7,746 nt of DNA from Paracoccaceae bacterium (GCA_018647275.1 JABGTH010000109.1:1-7746), one strand, 5' to 3'. Positions 1 through 6,653 are shown, numbered from the stretch's first letter. Numbers and translations: made by a program. The notes: a model not told the origin generated them from the letters alone.

Positions 1-309
1 CATGCCGTTGCGCAGGGTGATGTCGGCGCCACGTTCTTCTGCAATGCCCATGAGCGCCACAAGGATCATCGCATAACCGCAGTAGGTCAGCATGGTGAAC
101 AGAACAGACAGGAGATCACGCATGGGATCAAACCCACTCACGTCTTGAATTGCCGAAATAGGAGCACCACCAAAATGCACCAAGGTGCCAGTTTCATAAA
201 GTTCGGCGTGCAATAACACAGGTTGCACGAACGCATACTGCAACAGGGCGATCAACAACCCAGCCGTAGCGCCAGCGAACAACGCGCTGGTTACAATGCG
301 TGCAAACAT
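1..309 (-). CDS. cbtA: Cobalt transporter subunit CbtA, N-terminal part (cut by window edge)
   Basis: The reading frame starts at 309 and stays open to the window edge, giving 103 residues; the C-terminal part lies outside. CbtA is a predicted inner-membrane protein thought to import cobalt together with the small CbtB; this role rests mainly on its association with B12 riboswitches and cob genes. The visible part begins MFARIVTSALFAGATAG and continues into a hydrophobic stretch (about residues 5-32) that fits a first membrane helix. A polar loop with LLHAELYETG (about 32-41) follows, then a second hydrophobic stretch with LLSVLFTMLTYCGYAMILVAL (around 70-92) and a charged segment (AEERGAD). 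CbtA proteins usually have about five membrane helices and well over 200 residues, so less than half is seen. Only one base separates its start from the cbtB stop (TAA-A-ATG), so both should be made from one mRNA under the riboswitch upstream of cbtB. Identification is firm from this partner and the N-terminal pattern; substrate choice is inferred. Confidence 0.85.
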   Translation of the reverse strand, partial: MFARIVTSALFAGATAGLLIALLQYAFVQPVLLHAELYETGTLVHFGGAPISAIQDVSGFDPMRDLLSVLFTMLTYCGYAMILVALMGIAEERGADITLRNGM

Positions 310-310
310 T

Positions 311-499
311 TTAGTGGCAGGGGAAGCCAGTTGCGTGACGCACGTCGTGTGCCGCATCGTGCAATGCTGCTGCTTGAACGTGGCCAGTGACGGCAATAAT
401 GCCTACGCCAAGGATCAATGCGAAAAATGCAGACGCCAAACCTGTGCGGCTGGCTGATGTGTGATCTTCTAGGGTCATAGTTGCTGCAGTCGTCTTCAT
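311..499 (-). CDS. cbtB: Cobalt transporter subunit CbtB
   Basis: This 62-residue protein has one predicted membrane helix (about residues 19-40, rich in Ala, Leu, Ile and Gly). Its C-terminal tail is rich in histidine: HDAAHDVRHATGFPCH, with His47, His51, His55, His62 and Cys61. A short single-helix protein ending in a GFPCH-type metal-binding tail is the signature of CbtB, the small partner of CbtA in a predicted cobalt uptake system. The tail probably binds Co2+; this is inferred from the residues. The start at 499 is preferred over an in-frame ATG at 520, because AAGGAG (507-512) lies seven bases upstream of 499, and the upstream ATG would fall inside the hairpin of the riboswitch platform. 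An in-frame Met at residue 8 has no comparable site. It is the first gene after the cobalamin riboswitch (about 548-728), so it should be turned down when adenosylcobalamin is plentiful. It is one base from cbtA. Confidence 0.9.
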   Translation of the reverse strand: MKTTAATMTLEDHTSASRTGLASAFFALILGVGIIAVTGHVQAAALHDAAHDVRHATGFPCH

Positions 500-506
500 T
501 GGTCTT

Positions 507-529
507 CTCCTTACTGTCACACCCGACAG
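507..529 (-). promoter_or_regulatory. Riboswitch expression platform: hairpin next to the cbtB ribosome binding site
   Basis: Read on the minus strand, 529-514 is CTGTCGGGTGTGACAG, a perfect 5-bp stem (CTGTC/GACAG) with the loop GGGTGT. One base later comes the cbtB Shine-Dalgarno sequence AAGGAG (512-507), seven bases before the ATG at 499. Five loop bases, GGGTG (524-520), are exactly complementary to CACCC (609-605) in the predicted L5 loop of the upstream riboswitch. This fits the L5-L13 kissing loop known from cobalamin riboswitches, with this hairpin as P13. No run of U follows the hairpin, so control by blocking translation is more likely than by early termination. The pairing is seen in the sequence; its regulatory effect is inferred. 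Confidence 0.7.
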
Positions 530-547
530 ATTTAATTACGTTTCAGC

Positions 548-728
548 CCGGCAGGTCTCCTGGCTTGCGTGTCATCACGTGGTTTCGACCTTCCCCACCA
601 AATAGGGTGAGTGGCAAATTCGAAACCCGCTCTTCGCATACAGTCGCGGGGGCGGCCTGGGACTTGGTTGACTTAAACCTAACCCAATTCCCTCTTCGTT
701 CATCGACAAAACCGACGAACACCAAGCC
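548..728 (-). ncRNA. Cobalamin (AdoCbl-type) riboswitch upstream of cbtBA
   Basis: The minus-strand RNA carries the conserved blocks of the cobalamin riboswitch in the right order: GGTG near the 5' end (about 722-719), GAGGGAA (about 694-688), CCGCCCCCGCGACTGTATGCG split around 655-636, GCCACT in the P5/L5 region (about 614-609), GGTGGGGAAGG (about 600-590), and the B12 box GCCAGGAGACCTGCC (564-550). The B12 box matches the classic motif almost perfectly. The element fills most of the gap between cobF (stop at 785) and cbtB (start at 499) and points toward cbtB, so it should control cbtB and cbtA: bound adenosylcobalamin lowers cobalt import. The ends given are approximate, as the P1 closing stem is not resolved by eye. 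A transcript reading through from cobF would also contain it, so cbtBA could be regulated whether transcription starts here or upstream. Confidence 0.95.
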
Positions 729-784
729 CTTTACGTCTACAACCCCATCCGTGAGTCGCACAAGGGACAACTTAATGCCGAAGG

Positions 785-1525
785 CTATTCTGGCCGTTTA
801 CGACGTAATAAGTACGCATCCATGATCCATCCATGGGCGGCGCGTGCTTTTTCACGGGCCGAAATGATCTCGTCTTTGACAAGATCAAGCGGGCCAGAGC
901 GGATGATTTGATTCTCCATCCCCAGATATGCGCCCCACCAGATGTCAAAATCTGCACCATTCAGTGTTTGAAATGCACAGTTGCCATCGAGCATAAAAAT
1001 GGCGCTGTCAGCACCTTTGGGCCAACCGTTATCGCGCAACTGTCGCCCCGTGGTCACAATAAAGGGTGCCCCTATTTCATTCATAGGGATTGCATGGGCT
1101 GCAGTCAAAACTTGAAGCGTTGTGATGCCCGCAACGACGCGTACCTTTGGATAGGGTCTGAGACGCGATGCAATACGCAACGAACTGTCATAAAGCGATG
1201 GGTCGCCCCAGATCAACAACGCCGCGCGTTCAGTTTTACCTGCGGCCTTGATCCAAGCATCCGCGATTGCATCGTGCCACAGATCAACGTTTTCTAAATA
1301 GTCACCATCTGATTTACGCACGGGCAGATCAAATTCGATAATCTGTGGGCCATCGCCCACTACAACCTTCTCAACAATCTGTCGGCGCAGATCAGCAAGG
1401 TCGGATTTTTCACCGCCCTTGCGGGGGATCAGAATCGTTGTCGCGTCTTGGATTGCGCGCGCGCCCTCAAATGTAAGATGGTCAGGGTTGCCGGTCCCGA
1501 TGCCGATGAGCGTTAGGCTATCCAT
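785..1525 (-). CDS. cobF: Precorrin-6A synthase (deacetylating) CobF
   Basis: CobF uses S-adenosylmethionine (SAM) to methylate C1 of precorrin-5, with loss of the extruded acetyl group as acetate, giving precorrin-6A. It is a cytoplasmic enzyme found in the aerobic B12 route. The 246-residue protein is normal in length. It has the tetrapyrrole methylase fold signatures: the N-terminal GIGTGNPDHLT (8-18), the SAM-binding segment LLIWGDPSLYDS (103-114), and VAGITTLQ (131-138). The sequence IPRKGGEKSDLADLR (33-47) and the C-terminal HGWIMDAYLLRR are typical of CobF rather than of other methylases. Its start at 1525 lies inside the end of cobA (8-base overlap) without a strong ribosome site, so translation is probably coupled to cobA. 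It is the last biosynthetic gene before the riboswitch region and ends with TAG. No clear terminator follows. Confidence 0.95.
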   Translation of the reverse strand: MDSLTLIGIGTGNPDHLTFEGARAIQDATTILIPRKGGEKSDLADLRRQIVEKVVVGDGPQIIEFDLPVRKSDGDYLENVDLWHDAIADAWIKAAGKTERAALLIWGDPSLYDSSLRIASRLRPYPKVRVVAGITTLQVLTAAHAIPMNEIGAPFIVTTGRQLRDNGWPKGADSAIFMLDGNCAFQTLNGADFDIWWGAYLGMENQIIRSGPLDLVKDEIISAREKARAAHGWIMDAYLLRRKRPE

Positions 1526-2249
1526 CGTCGTAATCTGTCGCCAAAGGCCCGTATAGGATCAGGGCTGGGTTCGGTGAAAACTCTGCCAGAAGTTCCTTTG
1601 CCAATTCCGAAACTGTGGTGCGCTTTAACGACTGTTCTGGTGTGCTGACGGCTTCGGCCAAAAGGGCGGGTGTGTCACGTGGCAAACCATGCGCGATCAA
1701 TTTTTCAAGCAAGGCCGGAAACGTCCGTTTACCCATGAACACCACGGTTGTTGCCATAGGATCGGCAAGTGCCACTAGATTCGCATCATTAGGCAAAGTG
1801 CCATCCACATCATGCCCAGTCACGAACTGCACGCGGCGTGCCGTCATTCGGCGGGTGAGCGGAATGCCTGCAGCGGCCGCAGCAGCGCAGGCTGATGGTA
1901 TGCCAGGGATGATTTCGTAAGGAATACCCGCTTCGCGCAGCGCTACAATCTCTTCCTCAAGGCGCCCAAACATTCCGCCATCGCCACTTTTTAGGCGTAC
2001 AACACGTGCGCCTGTTTGCGCATACTCAACCAACAATTGACTGACATGGCTTTGCTTAGGGGATGCGCGACCTGCGCGTTTTCCAACGCCGACCAAATCG
2101 GCACCCTTGCCAGCATGTGACAGAATAGGACCGGATGACAGGTCATCAAACAAAACAGCGTCCGCTGTCTTTAAACGGTCCACCGCTTTCAAAGTGAGCA
2201 ATTCAGGATCGCCAGGTCCAGAGCCGACGAAGCTTACAAAACCGGTCAT
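1518..2249 (-). CDS. cobA: Uroporphyrinogen-III C-methyltransferase CobA (SUMT)
   Basis: CobA transfers two methyl groups from SAM to C2 and C7 of uroporphyrinogen III, making precorrin-2. This is the branch point from heme toward B12 and siroheme. The 243-residue protein is a single-domain SUMT without the CysG dehydrogenase/chelatase part. Visible motifs are VGSGPGDPELLTL (8-20), DDL (35-37), the GKRAG region (56-60), VRLKSGDGGMFGRLEEE (84-100), IPGIPSACAAAAAAGIPLTRR (114-134) and FVTGHD (142-147). The second motif departs from the common SUMT form RLKGGDPxxFGRGGEE: the proline after GGD is Gly91, and RLEEE replaces RGGEE. The start at 2249 directly abuts the cobB stop (TAAATG) and has a weak AGAGG ribosome site, so translational coupling is likely. 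It overlaps cobF by 8 bases. Siroheme synthesis by a separate CysG elsewhere in the genome cannot be excluded, but the position in the cob operon argues for a B12 role. Confidence 0.93.
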   Translation of the reverse strand: MTGFVSFVGSGPGDPELLTLKAVDRLKTADAVLFDDLSSGPILSHAGKGADLVGVGKRAGRASPKQSHVSQLLVEYAQTGARVVRLKSGDGGMFGRLEEEIVALREAGIPYEIIPGIPSACAAAAAAGIPLTRRMTARRVQFVTGHDVDGTLPNDANLVALADPMATTVVFMGKRTFPALLEKLIAHGLPRDTPALLAEAVSTPEQSLKRTTVSELAKELLAEFSPNPALILYGPLATDYDDG

Positions 2250-3563
2250 TTAGCTGGCCTCTGCAATCAGGTGAAAGAAGGTGCCTGTGACGTTGCCATT
2301 GATGGAGCCGGTTTCTGGAACTGGATTGCCTTCTGCGTCCAAGACTTCGGCCAGTGGTGCATCAGGTTCCTCTAGAATGGTGGAATAATGGAACTCATGG
2401 CCACGCAATGCTTCACCCGTGATAAACCCCGGCATCGGTGCAATCAAATGCGCTTTGCGGTAGCCAAGGTGGAACTTGCGCTTTTCATAGCTGGTGACAA
2501 GGCCAAGAAGGCCTAGCATTTCGTGGCTGTTCCCTTCCTTGTCGACCAAGGTTTTACCCAACGCCATGTAGCCGCCACACTCCCCGTGTACAGGTCGTGT
2601 TTTGGCGTGTTCGATCATCGCTTTGCGAAACTTAGACGCGGCGGCCAACGCACCTGCGTGTAATTCGGGGTATCCACCGGGCAACCAAACCAGATCCGCG
2701 TCATTGTCAGGTGCTTCATCGGCAAGTGGTGAGAACGGAATGATCTCTGCCCCATGCGCCCGCCATCCAGCGACTAGGTGCGGGTAGGTGAATGAGAATG
2801 CAGCGTCCTGAGCCAACGCGATCCGTTGCGCAGGTGGTTTAGGCAGTTGGCCTGCTGGCAATGGGTCGCCACCTGTCGCTGCGGCTTTGATCGCCTCTAA
2901 ATCCACGTTCTCGCGCAGGAAGTTGGCATACCCAGAAATCGCCGCTTCAAGGTCGGGATGTTCTGCCGCTTGGATTAGTCCAAGGTGGCGTTCAGGCAAC
3001 GCAAGATCGCCGCAGCGGGGCAAGCTCCCTAGCACCTTAATACCGTGTTTCTCCATGCCCAATCGGGTCAGGCGTTCGTGGCGTGGTGACGCCACACGGT
3101 TCAGGATCACACCTGCGAAATTAAGATCGGGATTGTACTTGGCAAAGCCCAAAGCTGTTGCCGCCGCAGACTGTGCTTGACCGCTGACATCAATCACAAG
3201 GATCACGCCCCAGCCCATTTTGGCCGCAGTCTCTGCGCTGGTTCCGTGCCCTGTTGCACCCGGTTTCGCAACGCCATCATACAGGCCCATCGACCCTTCA
3301 GCGATCACGATATCTGATCCTTCAGCTTGCGCTGAAATCGCGCTCAACAGTGACGGGTTCATCGCCCATGTATCAAAGTTGAATGAGGGCCTGCCAGCTG
3401 CTGCGCGGTGAAACGCAGGGTCAATATAATCGGGACCACTTTTGAAGGGCTGAACGTTCAAGCCGTCCTCAGCCAATGCCCGCAGCAATCCCAACATGAC
3501 AGTTGTTTTGCCGGTGCCCGAACTGGGGGCGGAAATGAGTAGGCCTTTGGGCGTATTATTCAT
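2250..3563 (-). CDS. cobB: Hydrogenobyrinic acid a,c-diamide synthase CobB (glutamine-hydrolysing)
   Basis: CobB uses glutamine and ATP to amidate the a and c side chains of hydrogenobyrinic acid, the step before cobalt insertion by CobNST. The 437-residue protein has two domains. The N-terminal dethiobiotin-synthetase-like ATPase has the P-loop SSGTGKTT (14-21), PFKSGPDYIDPAFH (39-52) and EGSMGLYDG (89-97). The C-terminal glutamine amidotransferase has LPGGYPELH (294-302), the nucleophile Cys329 in HGECGGYMALG (326-336), and GHEFHYS (388-394). His431 in TGTFFHLIA probably completes the catalytic pair. An in-frame ATG at 3683 would add 40 residues and overlap cobM deeply. I chose 3563 because the family's N-terminus starts just before KGLLISAPSSGTGKTT, GGAG lies eight bases upstream, and the overlap with cobM is then 8 bases. 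The stop abuts the cobA start. No key residue is missing. Confidence 0.95.
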   Translation of the reverse strand: MNNTPKGLLISAPSSGTGKTTVMLGLLRALAEDGLNVQPFKSGPDYIDPAFHRAAAGRPSFNFDTWAMNPSLLSAISAQAEGSDIVIAEGSMGLYDGVAKPGATGHGTSAETAAKMGWGVILVIDVSGQAQSAAATALGFAKYNPDLNFAGVILNRVASPRHERLTRLGMEKHGIKVLGSLPRCGDLALPERHLGLIQAAEHPDLEAAISGYANFLRENVDLEAIKAAATGGDPLPAGQLPKPPAQRIALAQDAAFSFTYPHLVAGWRAHGAEIIPFSPLADEAPDNDADLVWLPGGYPELHAGALAAASKFRKAMIEHAKTRPVHGECGGYMALGKTLVDKEGNSHEMLGLLGLVTSYEKRKFHLGYRKAHLIAPMPGFITGEALRGHEFHYSTILEEPDAPLAEVLDAEGNPVPETGSINGNVTGTFFHLIAEAS

Positions 3564-4350
3564 CGTCAGGACTCCAGCTGGCCCAAGGGCTGTCAGCAGT
3601 TTGAGGGCGATAACGGCGGTCATAGTCAGTCGCGTAAAGACAGCTTTCGTCGAACCCTTCTCCAGCCAACGCCGGACCAACAAGGATCAACGCGGTACGT
3701 GCGATTTCTGGTGTGACGGTTGCGGCGATGGTGGACAAGGTTGCGCGGATGATTTGTTCGTCTGGCCATGATGCGCGGTACACAACCGCAACAGGGCAAT
3801 CATCACCATAAGACGGGGTAAGATCAGCAACAACGGTATTAAGGTTCTGGATAGACAGGTGGATTGCGAGCGTCGCGCCGGTGGCTGCGAAGTTCTTTAG
3901 GCTTTCACCCTCTGGCATTGAGGATGCGCGGCCAGGTGTGCGTGTTAACACAACCGATTGTGCCAACCCGGGCAATGTCAGTTCCGTGCCCAGTGCAGCG
4001 GCTGCAGCAGCAAAAGATGGAACGCCTGGTGTTACGCTGACCGAAATATTTTCAGCGCGCAGACGGCGCATTTGTTCACCCATTGCAGACCACACAGACA
4101 AGTCGCCTGAGTGCAAACGCGCCACGTCTTTGCCCGCCTCAGTTGCTGTTTTGATGGTGGCGATGATGGTATCAAGGTCCATCGCTGCGGTATTAATGAT
4201 CTCAGCGTTAGCAGGGCAGTGGCCCAAAATTTCCTGTGGAACCAGTGATCCTGCGTATAGGCAGACAGGGCATGCCGCGATGATGTCGCGGCCACGCAGG
4301 GTCAAAAGATCGGCGGCACCGGGGCCCGCGCCAATGAAGTGTACAGTCAT
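3556..4350 (-). CDS. cobM: Precorrin-4 C(11)-methyltransferase CobM
   Basis: CobM methylates C11 of precorrin-4 with SAM to give precorrin-5, the substrate of CobF. The 264-residue protein is of normal family length and shows tetrapyrrole methylase motifs throughout: FIGAGPGAADLLTLRG (5-20), the CobM/CbiF-typical LYAGSLVP (31-38), ARLHSGDLSVWSAMGEQ (77-93), TPGVPSFAAAAAALGTELTLPG (split around 107-128) and QSVVLTRTPGR (131-141). The YAGSLV and LHSGDLS/WSA combination separates it from CobA, CobI and CobJ. The start at 4350 shares an ATGA junction with the cobE stop, and AAGGA sits upstream of it. The C-terminal tail (about 245-264) is polar, rich in Asp, Trp and Ser, and beyond the conserved domain. 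Confidence 0.95.
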   Translation of the reverse strand: MTVHFIGAGPGAADLLTLRGRDIIAACPVCLYAGSLVPQEILGHCPANAEIINTAAMDLDTIIATIKTATEAGKDVARLHSGDLSVWSAMGEQMRRLRAENISVSVTPGVPSFAAAAAALGTELTLPGLAQSVVLTRTPGRASSMPEGESLKNFAATGATLAIHLSIQNLNTVVADLTPSYGDDCPVAVVYRASWPDEQIIRATLSTIAATVTPEIARTALILVGPALAGEGFDESCLYATDYDRRYRPQTADSPWASWSPDDE

Positions 4351-4712
4351 GATTTGGGTCCTTGGGCGATGGCACAGGTTGCCATGCGGTCATTAGAAAT
4401 GGAACGGGGTGCCAGCAACTTTGCATCTTTACCCAAAGCAGCAAGGGCAGCGGCTTCGGCCACGCTTCCCGTGTCACGGTGGGTTTGGCTGGCTTGTGAT
4501 TGGGTCTGGGTTTCGATGTGGGTCAATGCAGATGCGTCAATTGAAACGATCCGTGCGCCAATGGTTTTTGCAAAATCAATGAACACAGGGGCTTTGGATT
4601 TGTCTTTGGCCGTAGCAATAGCATCTACCGCGTTAACGCCCGCTTCGCTGAGGGCAGAGGTTAAGCTGTCGACGGTCGCACTGCTGCGAAACCCAAATCC
4701 TGCAACGATCAT
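4347..4712 (-). CDS. cobE: Cobalamin biosynthesis protein CobE (CbiG C-terminal domain family)
   Basis: This 121-residue protein belongs to the CobE/GbiG C-terminal domain family (Pfam-type CbiG_C). It shows GFGFRSSAT (5-13) at the start and, near the end, GSVAEAAALAALG (82-94) and ATCAIA (111-116), the usual order for CobE. CobE is needed for B12 synthesis in Pseudomonas denitrificans, but its exact step is not settled. Binding of a pathway intermediate, or relation to the ring-opening function of CbiG in the anaerobic route, has been suggested. I chose the ATG at 4712, not the one at 4727. 4712 forms an ATGA overlap with the cobL stop and has GGAG nine bases upstream (4722-4725), and that GGAG lies inside the first codons of the longer version. 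The region around 68-79 (TQTQSQASQTHR) is polar and fits the variable loop. Its place between cobL and cobM supports a role in corrin ring methylation and contraction. Confidence 0.88.
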   Translation of the reverse strand: MIVAGFGFRSSATVDSLTSALSEAGVNAVDAIATAKDKSKAPVFIDFAKTIGARIVSIDASALTHIETQTQSQASQTHRDTGSVAEAAALAALGKDAKLLAPRSISNDRMATCAIAQGPKS

Positions 4713-5899
4713 CGTATTGCGCTCCACTGGACAATGGGATAGGCGCTAGACCAACCACGTTTTGTACCAAGAGGTTTGGAGTTGGCGATTTCGATGCGCA
4801 TCAACTCACCGCCTTTGGCAGCATGCGCTTGCGCAACAACTACCTCAGATTCTAGGGTCACGGCATTGGTTACAAAGCGGCAGCCTACAGGCATGATATT
4901 CCAAAGAGCATCTAGCAACTCTTGAGTTAAACCCCCGCCAACAAACACAACGTCTGGTGCGGGCAGATCGTCTAACACGTTTATTGATTTGGCTGTGATA
5001 ACGTCCAACCGCTCCACACCCAGCGTCATAGCATTATGCGCAGCGCGCGCAGCACGTTCAGAGTTTGCTTCTACTGCAGTGGCGGTGACAGACGGATGAC
5101 TTAGCAACCATTCAATTGCGATTGATCCAGACCCTGTGCCAAGGTCCCAAAGGTGTTCACCAAATTTTGGCGCAAGAGCAGACAAAGTAAGGGCGCGAAT
5201 AGGGCGTTTGGTGATCTGCCCATCATTGGCAAATAGCGCATCGTCTTTGCCTGACGCTTTGCTGATAGCAGGACCACTGCCCTTGATATCAATCGCTACA
5301 CAAACTGGATGCTGAACTGCCTCACTGAGTTGATTAAACGCAGTGAGGCGCTGGCGTGGACCACCAAGGGCTTCCAAAACTGTCAGGTCACTGTCGCCAA
5401 AACTGTTGTCTGAAATATAACTGTTTAACTCCTGCACAGCCGCGCCATCGCGCAAAAGCGCGATACACCGCTGACCTGTGGAGAGATGTGCGCGCAGGCG
5501 CGTTAATGGTGCTGCATGTAGTCCAAGGCAAAGGGTGTTTTCTAACGGCCAACCCATCTGAGCGGCAGCAAGGGAAAAAGTTGCGGGTCCTGCGATTGAA
5601 GTCCATTCATTTGGCTGTAAGTGGCGGGCGAAAACGCTGCCTGCACCAAACCAAAACGGATCGCCAGAGGCCAAGGCGACAACGCGTTTGCCTCGCAACT
5701 CCAAAAGCTGTGCGATACCATCGGCAAAGGGAACCGGCCAAGTTATCAACTCGGCATCAATCTCAGGCAGTAGTGACAAGTGGCGTGCGGCCCCCATAAC
5801 GAATTCAGCGCTTTGAAGTGCCTTGAGGCTTGCAGGCGTCATGGCATTTGGTCCATCTTCGCCCAAGCCCAAAATGGTCAACCAAGGAACATTAGACAT
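4709..5899 (-). CDS. cobL: Precorrin-6Y C(5,15)-methyltransferase (decarboxylating) CobL
   Basis: CobL methylates C5 and C15 of precorrin-6B (also called 6Y) with two SAM and removes the acetate carboxyl on ring C, giving precorrin-8X. The 396-residue protein is the usual fusion of a CbiE-like and a CbiT-like domain. The CbiE half has ILGLGEDG (9-16), ASGDPFWFGAGS (77-88) and AGPATFSLAAAQMGWP (103-118). The CbiT half begins around DGQITKRPIRALTL (226-239), has the Rossmann SAM motif LWDLGTGSGSIAIEW (250-264), VEANSERAARAAHNA (276-290) and FVGGG (319-323). Both active halves look intact. The start at 5899 has AGGTGA (5911-5906) upstream, inside cobK. This start codon shares two bases with the cobK start on the other strand, so any promoter for cobL must lie inside cobK or transcription must come from cobJ. 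Its stop overlaps the cobE start as ATGA. Confidence 0.95.
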   Translation of the reverse strand: MSNVPWLTILGLGEDGPNAMTPASLKALQSAEFVMGAARHLSLLPEIDAELITWPVPFADGIAQLLELRGKRVVALASGDPFWFGAGSVFARHLQPNEWTSIAGPATFSLAAAQMGWPLENTLCLGLHAAPLTRLRAHLSTGQRCIALLRDGAAVQELNSYISDNSFGDSDLTVLEALGGPRQRLTAFNQLSEAVQHPVCVAIDIKGSGPAISKASGKDDALFANDGQITKRPIRALTLSALAPKFGEHLWDLGTGSGSIAIEWLLSHPSVTATAVEANSERAARAAHNAMTLGVERLDVITAKSINVLDDLPAPDVVFVGGGLTQELLDALWNIMPVGCRFVTNAVTLESEVVVAQAHAAKGGELMRIEIANSKPLGTKRGWSSAYPIVQWSAIR

Positions 5900-5911
5900 G
5901 ACAGATCACCT
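5884..5911. promoter_or_regulatory. Interlocked translation starts of cobK (+) and cobL (-)
   Basis: The palindrome CATG at 5897-5900 holds both start codons: cobK reads ATG at 5898-5900 on the plus strand, and cobL reads ATG at 5899-5897 on the minus strand. The cobK Shine-Dalgarno AAGGA (5884-5888) lies in codons 4-6 of cobL. The cobL Shine-Dalgarno AGGTGA (5911-5906) lies in the third to fifth codons of cobK. Both starts are well supported by spacing and by the family N-termini (TDHLLILGGTTEATG and NVPWLTILGLGEDG), so there is no intergenic DNA at all. The two mRNAs must be complementary across both ribosome sites. Confidence 0.85.
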
Positions 5912-6653
5912 GCTTATCCTTGGCGGTACCACAGAGGCCACGGGTTTGGCCCATGTTCTGCATGACGCTGGCATTAACGCTACGTTTTCCTACGCGGGTC
6001 GTGTTGCACGCCCCAAACGCCAACCTTTGCCCACGCGCATTGGTGGTTTTGGTGGTGTTGAAGGATTGGTCAAATACATTGCTGAAAACGCTATCACGCA
6101 TGTGGTCGATGCGACCCATCCGTTCGCTGCCCAAATGAGTATGAACGCGGTTGCCGCATGTGCGCAAACGAATGCGCATTTGCTGGCTTTGACGCGACCC
6201 AAATGGGTTGCGCAAGCGGGCGATCAATGGCGTCATGTTGCGGATATTGATGGTGCTGTTGCCGCGCTCGACGGACCCGCGCAAAAAGTGATGTTGGCGA
6301 TCGGTCGTATGCATTTGGACGCCTTTGCCCCGTGCCCGCAGCATCAATACCTGTTGCGCCTTGTGGATGCCCCAAGTGGCGAAGTTCCATTGCCAAACCG
6401 TAGTATCATCGTTGATCAAGGGCCCTTTAGCGTAAAGAACGACACCGCCTTGATGCGGGATCATAAGATCGAATTGGTTGTTGCTAAAAATGCTGGGGGC
6501 AGTGGAGCACGCGCTAAAATTGATGGGGCTCGCGCCTTGAATATTCCGATCATTATGATCGACCGTCCGCACATCCCCGCGCGCCCAGAAGTGGGAACGG
6601 CACAAGAGGTTTTGGACTGGATGGCTCATTTGGTAAGCGATCTAGGTGTGTAA
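5898..6653 (+). CDS. cobK: Precorrin-6A reductase CobK
   Basis: CobK reduces precorrin-6A with NADPH to precorrin-6B (6Y), the step between CobF and CobL. The 251-residue protein shows the CobK/CbiJ pattern: the N-terminal nucleotide-binding LILGGTTEATG (6-16), AGRVARPK (33-40), GGFGG (49-53), VVDATHPFAAQM (69-80), RPKW (100-103), AIGRMHL (134-140), and the C-terminal AKNAGGSGARAKIDGARAL (196-214) with IIMIDRP (218-224). The open frame extends upstream to 5823, but the ATG at 5898 is chosen because the family begins at this point and AAGGA (5884-5888) lies nine bases upstream; a longer start would add 25 residues copied from the reverse of cobL. It is the only plus-strand gene of the cluster. 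Its start overlaps that of cobL, and its last 28 bases overlap the 3' end of convergent cobJ. Its promoter must lie inside cobL coding sequence; I could not pick one convincingly. Confidence 0.95.
   Translation: MTDHLLILGGTTEATGLAHVLHDAGINATFSYAGRVARPKRQPLPTRIGGFGGVEGLVKYIAENAITHVVDATHPFAAQMSMNAVAACAQTNAHLLALTRPKWVAQAGDQWRHVADIDGAVAALDGPAQKVMLAIGRMHLDAFAPCPQHQYLLRLVDAPSGEVPLPNRSIIVDQGPFSVKNDTALMRDHKIELVVAKNAGGSGARAKIDGARALNIPIIMIDRPHIPARPEVGTAQEVLDWMAHLVSDLGV

Noticed and set aside
734..763. Possible minus-strand promoter before the riboswitch: TTGTGC (763-758) and TAGACG (739-734) spaced by 18 bases
   Set aside because: The -10 match is weak and alphaproteobacterial promoters are hard to judge by eye. 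The position is right for a riboswitch leader but the evidence is too thin to list.
770..784. Small GCC-TTC-GGC inverted repeat just after the cobF stop, considered as a terminator
   Set aside because: It has only a three-base-pair stem and no T run follows.
481..825. Open frames through the gap between cobF and cbtB (114 codons plus strand, 75 codons minus strand)
   Set aside because: The region is occupied by the cobalamin riboswitch, whose conserved RNA motifs explain the sequence; neither frame looks like a protein.
833..1297. 154-codon open frame on the plus strand inside cobF
   Set aside because: It is antisense to well-conserved cobF motifs, Cys-rich without pattern, and has no convincing ribosome site.
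3564..3683. N-terminal extension of cobB from an upstream ATG at 3683
   Set aside because: The 40 added residues lie entirely within the cobM 3' end and do not resemble the family; the ATG at 3563 has a good ribosome site and matches the known N-terminus.
3881..4396. 171-codon open frame on the plus strand across cobM and cobE
   Set aside because: It runs antisense to two real genes with conserved motifs and spans their junction; it is a shadow frame.
5892..6629. Long 245-codon open frame on the minus strand opposite cobK
   Set aside because: It mirrors cobK in antisense, its composition (many Arg, His, Gln and Asn) is unlike a real protein, and cobK shows clear family motifs.
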